Shown in pieces: positions 3,202 through 5,965 of a stretch of 5,965 bases of DNA. The stretch's first letter is position 1. Every line of letters begins with the position of its first letter. The notes beneath the pieces are model-generated. The model was not told where the DNA came from. It ran no database searches and saw only the letters and a program-made list of their open reading frames with translations. A program made the position numbers and the translations under genes. The stretch covers positions 1-5,965 of the forward strand of contig SKXI01000367.1 of NCBI GenBank assembly GCA_007128515.1, written 5' to 3'. This stretch comes from Halococcaceae archaeon. GTDB taxonomy: Archaea; Halobacteriota; Halobacteria; Halobacteriales; Halalkalicoccaceae.

Positions 3202-5965
3202 GCCGCGCGGACCCCTCGGCCGAGGAGATCACCCTCCCGATCAAGCGCACCGACGGGGAGACGTTGGAGGATCGGATGACCGCAACCGCCTACCACAACA
3301 TCCTCCCCGCACGCTACCTCCGAAAGGACGCGGAGGGCAATCTGACGGAGACTCAGGAGGAGCTCTTCGAGCGCGTCGCGAAGAACGTCGCGCTCGCGGA
3401 GGCGGTCTTCGAGGCCGAGCGCCTCGGCCGCGAGGTGACGGTGCGACCCGACCAGGTGAAGCCGGGCCACCCGCGCCGCGACGAACTCGCGGCGGCGGTC
3501 TTCGGGATGGGAACCACGGTCGACGACGACGCGGAGACCGCGCTCACCGATCGGAACGTCTCGAAGTTCGCCTACGAGACGGTCGTTCCCGAACTCCCCG
3601 AGGAGATCCGGGAGCACGTGGAGGGCGTCGCCGCACGGTTCCAGGAGCTGATGGAACAGCTCTCGTTCGTCCCGAACTCCCCGACGCTGATGAACGCGGG
3701 CGACGAGCTCCAGCAGCTCTCTGCGTGTTTCGTCGACTCCCCGGGCGACGATCTCACCGACATCCACCAGACGGCGAAGGAGGCGGCGGAGGTCTTCCAG
3801 TCGGGCGGCGGCATGGGCTACGCCTTCTGGCAGCTCCGGCCCTACGGCGACGCGGTCGGCAGTACGGGAGGGATCGCGAGCGGTCCGATCACGTTCATGC
3901 GGACGTTCGACCAGATGTGCGAGACGATCGCCCAGGGGGGTACCCGGCGGGGGGCACAGATGGGCGTCATGCGCGTCAGCCACCCGGACGTCATCGAGTT
4001 CATCCACGCGAAGAACAAGGACGTCTCGCTCGCCCACACCCTCCGGCTGAACGACCCCGACGACTACACCTACACCACCTTCGGCGAGGCCCTGGAGGAG
4101 GCCCGCGAACTGATCGACGAGGACGGTCGCGTACCGAAACACCTGAGAAACGCCGTCGAGGGCCACCTCTCTAACTTCAACATCTCCGTTGGTATCACCG
4201 ACGGCTTCATGGAGGCGCTCTACGCCGACGAGGAGTTCACGTTCACGAATCCACGGACGGAGAAACCGCACGTGGCGACGGCCGAGACGAAGGAGATGTA
4301 CGACCGCTACGGCCTCGGCGAGTACGTCGAGGTCGGCGAGGAGTTCTCGATCCCGGCGCGAGAGATCTGGGACCGGATCGTCGCGGGCGCGTACGAGAAC
4401 GGCGAGCCGGGCGTGATCTACTTAGAGCGGGTCAACAAGCTCCACTCGTTCGACGTCGAGGAACACCCCGACCACCGGATCCTCGCGACGAACCCCTGTG
4501 GCGAGCAGCCGCTCGAGGAGTACGAGGCGTGTAACCTCGGGCACATCAACCTCTCGACGCTCGCGGCGCTCGACGCGCCGGACTGGCGGGTCTGGTCCGA
4601 GGAGAACCGTGAGACGTACGACACGCACGAGGAGGCCGTCGGCGCGTTCCTCTCCGAGGCGATGGACTGGGAGGCCTTCGACGAGCGGATCGACCTCGGC
4701 ACCCGGTTCCTGGAGGACGTCGTGACGATGAGCGACTTCCCGATCCCGGAGATCGAGGAGAAGGTGCGCGAGATGCGCAAGATCGGGCTGGGGATCATGG
4801 GGCTGGCCCAGCTCTACATCCAGCTCGGGGTGCGCTACGGGTCGGATGCAGGAAACGAGATCGCCCGCCAGCTGATGACCCACATCAACCACGAGTCTAA
4901 ACGGACGAGCCACGACCTCGCGGGCGAGCGCGGGAGCTTCGCCGACTGGGCCGACTCGAAGTACGCCGATCCGACCAGGTACAGGGAGTGGTTCGATCAC
5001 CACACGGGCGAGAGTGCCGACGACTGGGCGGAGGGCTACCCGATCCGGAACCACAACACGACGACGATCGCTCCCACCGGAACGACGAGCATGGTCGGTA
5101 ACACGACCGGTGGCTGCGAGCCGATCTACAACGTCGCCTACTACAAGAACGTGAGCGACGACGTCCAGGGCGACGAGATGCTCGTCGAGTTCGACGACTA
5201 CTTCCTCAGGGTACTCGAAGCGAACGGGATCGACGTCGAGGCGGTCAAACGCGAGGCCCAGGAGCAGATGGCGGCCAACGAGTTCGACGGCGTCGCCTCG
5301 CTCTCGACGGTACCCGACGCCATCTCGGAGCTGTTCGTCGTGACGGCCGATCTCACCGGAAAGGACCACGCGGCGGTCCAGTGTGCGTGTCAGGCCGGCG
5401 TCGACAGCGCGATCAGCAAGACCTGTAACTTCCCGAACAGCGCCAGCAAGGAGGACATGGACGAGGTGTATCGTTACATCTACGACAACGGGGGGAAGGG
5501 CGTCACCGTCTACCGCGACGGCACCCGCTCGAAACAGGTGCTCACGACGCGCGCTGACAACGCCGAGTTCGCCGACGAGGAGGAGGCCGCGGAGGTGCTG
5601 GTCGGCCAGATCGAGGAGGTCTTCGGCGGGTTCGAGGGCTTTCTCGAACACGAGGAGGTCCGGGCGGTCCTCGGCGACGAACTCGACGAGTTCGGCGAGG
5701 CCCGGACGTACGCGAAGAAGAAGACCCGACCGGATCAGCTCCACGGCGTCACCCAGCGGATCGACACCGGCTACGGGAAGGTCTACGTGACGATCAACGA
5801 GGACCCCAGCACGGGCGAACCGTTCGAGCTGTTCGCGAACACCGGCCACTCCGGCGGCTTCACCAACTCCTTCACCGACGCGCTCGCGAAGACGATCTCC
5901 GTGGCGCTTCGCTCGGGCGTCGACCCGTACGAGATCGTCGACAAGCTCCAGGGGATCAGAAGTCC
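3198..5965 (+). CDS. nrdJ: Adenosylcobalamin-dependent (class II) ribonucleotide reductase, 3' end outside window
   Basis: NrdJ reduces ribonucleotides to deoxyribonucleotides with a cobalamin-generated thiyl radical, without oxygen and without a separate radical subunit. The frame is open for 922 codons and continues past the window. Visible motifs are the RNR N-terminal segment NILPARYL (34-41); ACFVDSPGDD with redox Cys177; FQSGGGMGYAFW (200-211); GGTRRGAQMGV from 247; NFNIS (326-330); NPCGEQ with radical Cys434 flanked by Asn432 and Glu436; ACNLGHINLS with second redox Cys445; PTGTTSMVG (626-634) leading to GGCEPIYN; and TVYRDGTR (770-777), typical of class II enzymes. Only about 30 residues precede the RNR domain, so there is no complete ATP-cone and probably no overall-activity site. 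No intein interrupts the catalytic motifs. The start at 3198 is supported by GAGGTG 5 nt upstream. The last tens of residues or more, where C-terminal reducing cysteines would be expected, are not visible. Confidence 0.95.
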   Translation, partial: MSRADPSAEEITLPIKRTDGETLEDRMTATAYHNILPARYLRKDAEGNLTETQEELFERVAKNVALAEAVFEAERLGREVTVRPDQVKPGHPRRDELAAAVFGMGTTVDDDAETALTDRNVSKFAYETVVPELPEEIREHVEGVAARFQELMEQLSFVPNSPTLMNAGDELQQLSACFVDSPGDDLTDIHQTAKEAAEVFQSGGGMGYAFWQLRPYGDAVGSTGGIASGPITFMRTFDQMCETIAQGGTRRGAQMGVMRVSHPDVIEFIHAKNKDVSLAHTLRLNDPDDYTYTTFGEALEEARELIDEDGRVPKHLRNAVEGHLSNFNISVGITDGFMEALYADEEFTFTNPRTEKPHVATAETKEMYDRYGLGEYVEVGEEFSIPAREIWDRIVAGAYENGEPGVIYLERVNKLHSFDVEEHPDHRILATNPCGEQPLEEYEACNLGHINLSTLAALDAPDWRVWSEENRETYDTHEEAVGAFLSEAMDWEAFDERIDLGTRFLEDVVTMSDFPIPEIEEKVREMRKIGLGIMGLAQLYIQLGVRYGSDAGNEIARQLMTHINHESKRTSHDLAGERGSFADWADSKYADPTRYREWFDHHTGESADDWAEGYPIRNHNTTTIAPTGTTSMVGNTTGGCEPIYNVAYYKNVSDDVQGDEMLVEFDDYFLRVLEANGIDVEAVKREAQEQMAANEFDGVASLSTVPDAISELFVVTADLTGKDHAAVQCACQAGVDSAISKTCNFPNSASKEDMDEVYRYIYDNGGKGVTVYRDGTRSKQVLTTRADNAEFADEEEAAEVLVGQIEEVFGGFEGFLEHEEVRAVLGDELDEFGEARTYAKKKTRPDQLHGVTQRIDTGYGKVYVTINEDPSTGEPFELFANTGHSGGFTNSFTDALAKTISVALRSGVDPYEIVDKLQGIRS

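Noticed and set aside
3135..4271. Minus-strand open frame (378 codons) opposite the start of nrdJ
   Set aside because: It is the same antisense effect; it also has no promoter-like AT-rich element upstream and no recognisable motif.
4422..5849. Long minus-strand open frame (475 codons) opposite nrdJ
   Set aside because: It lies fully antisense to a certain nrdJ frame with intact motifs. Long antisense frames are expected in GC-rich genes, where stop codons are rare, and its Leu/Val/Arg/Asp-rich translation shows no known domain.
3198..5965. Intein in nrdJ
   Set aside because: Archaeal reductase genes often carry inteins at conserved sites, but the frame is collinear through all catalytic motifs, with no splicing-domain or homing-endonuclease insert in the visible part.
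1..5965. CRISPR array, insertion sequence, rRNA or integrated element
   Set aside because: No regularly spaced repeats, transposase or integrase motifs, terminal inverted repeats or RNA gene structure were seen. Composition is even across the genes.

Overview
The window looks like chromosomal DNA of a halophilic archaeon (class Halobacteria). The evidence is very high GC with G/C-rich third codon positions, strongly Asp/Glu-rich proteins, short AT-rich TATA/BRE-type promoters in an otherwise GC-rich sequence, GGAGGTG-type ribosome binding sites, and a trpF-trpE-trpG gene order that matches the trpDFEG cluster known from Haloferax volcanii. The genus cannot be fixed from this sequence.

Layout. 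Positions 1-278 hold the 3' end of trpF (phosphoribosylanthranilate isomerase). It overlaps trpE (275-1876, anthranilate synthase component I) by ATGA, and trpE overlaps trpG (1873-2469, glutamine amidotransferase component II) by a second ATGA. These three form one translationally coupled tryptophan-biosynthesis operon whose promoter and first gene(s) lie upstream of the window. A 104-bp convergent gap separates trpG from a small two-helix membrane protein on the minus strand (2574-2756), which has its own TATA box placed for a leaderless transcript. Positions 2785-3120 form a divergent non-coding control region with several inverted repeats, an unusual 14-bp direct repeat at exactly 20-bp spacing, and two TATA-like elements. 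From 3121 onward comes a probable 26-codon basic mini-ORF that overlaps by ATGA the start of nrdJ (3198 to beyond the window end), a class II adenosylcobalamin-dependent ribonucleotide reductase. The visible 922 codons of nrdJ carry all core catalytic motifs and no intein.

How it works together. TrpG releases ammonia from glutamine and TrpE uses it with chorismate to make anthranilate; TrpF acts two steps later. NrdJ supplies deoxyribonucleotides and has no visible pathway link to the trp genes. Most of the window is conventional core metabolism. The least explained parts are the nrdJ upstream region (mini-ORF plus repeat-rich control DNA), the small membrane protein, and the replaced glutamine-pocket residues in TrpG.
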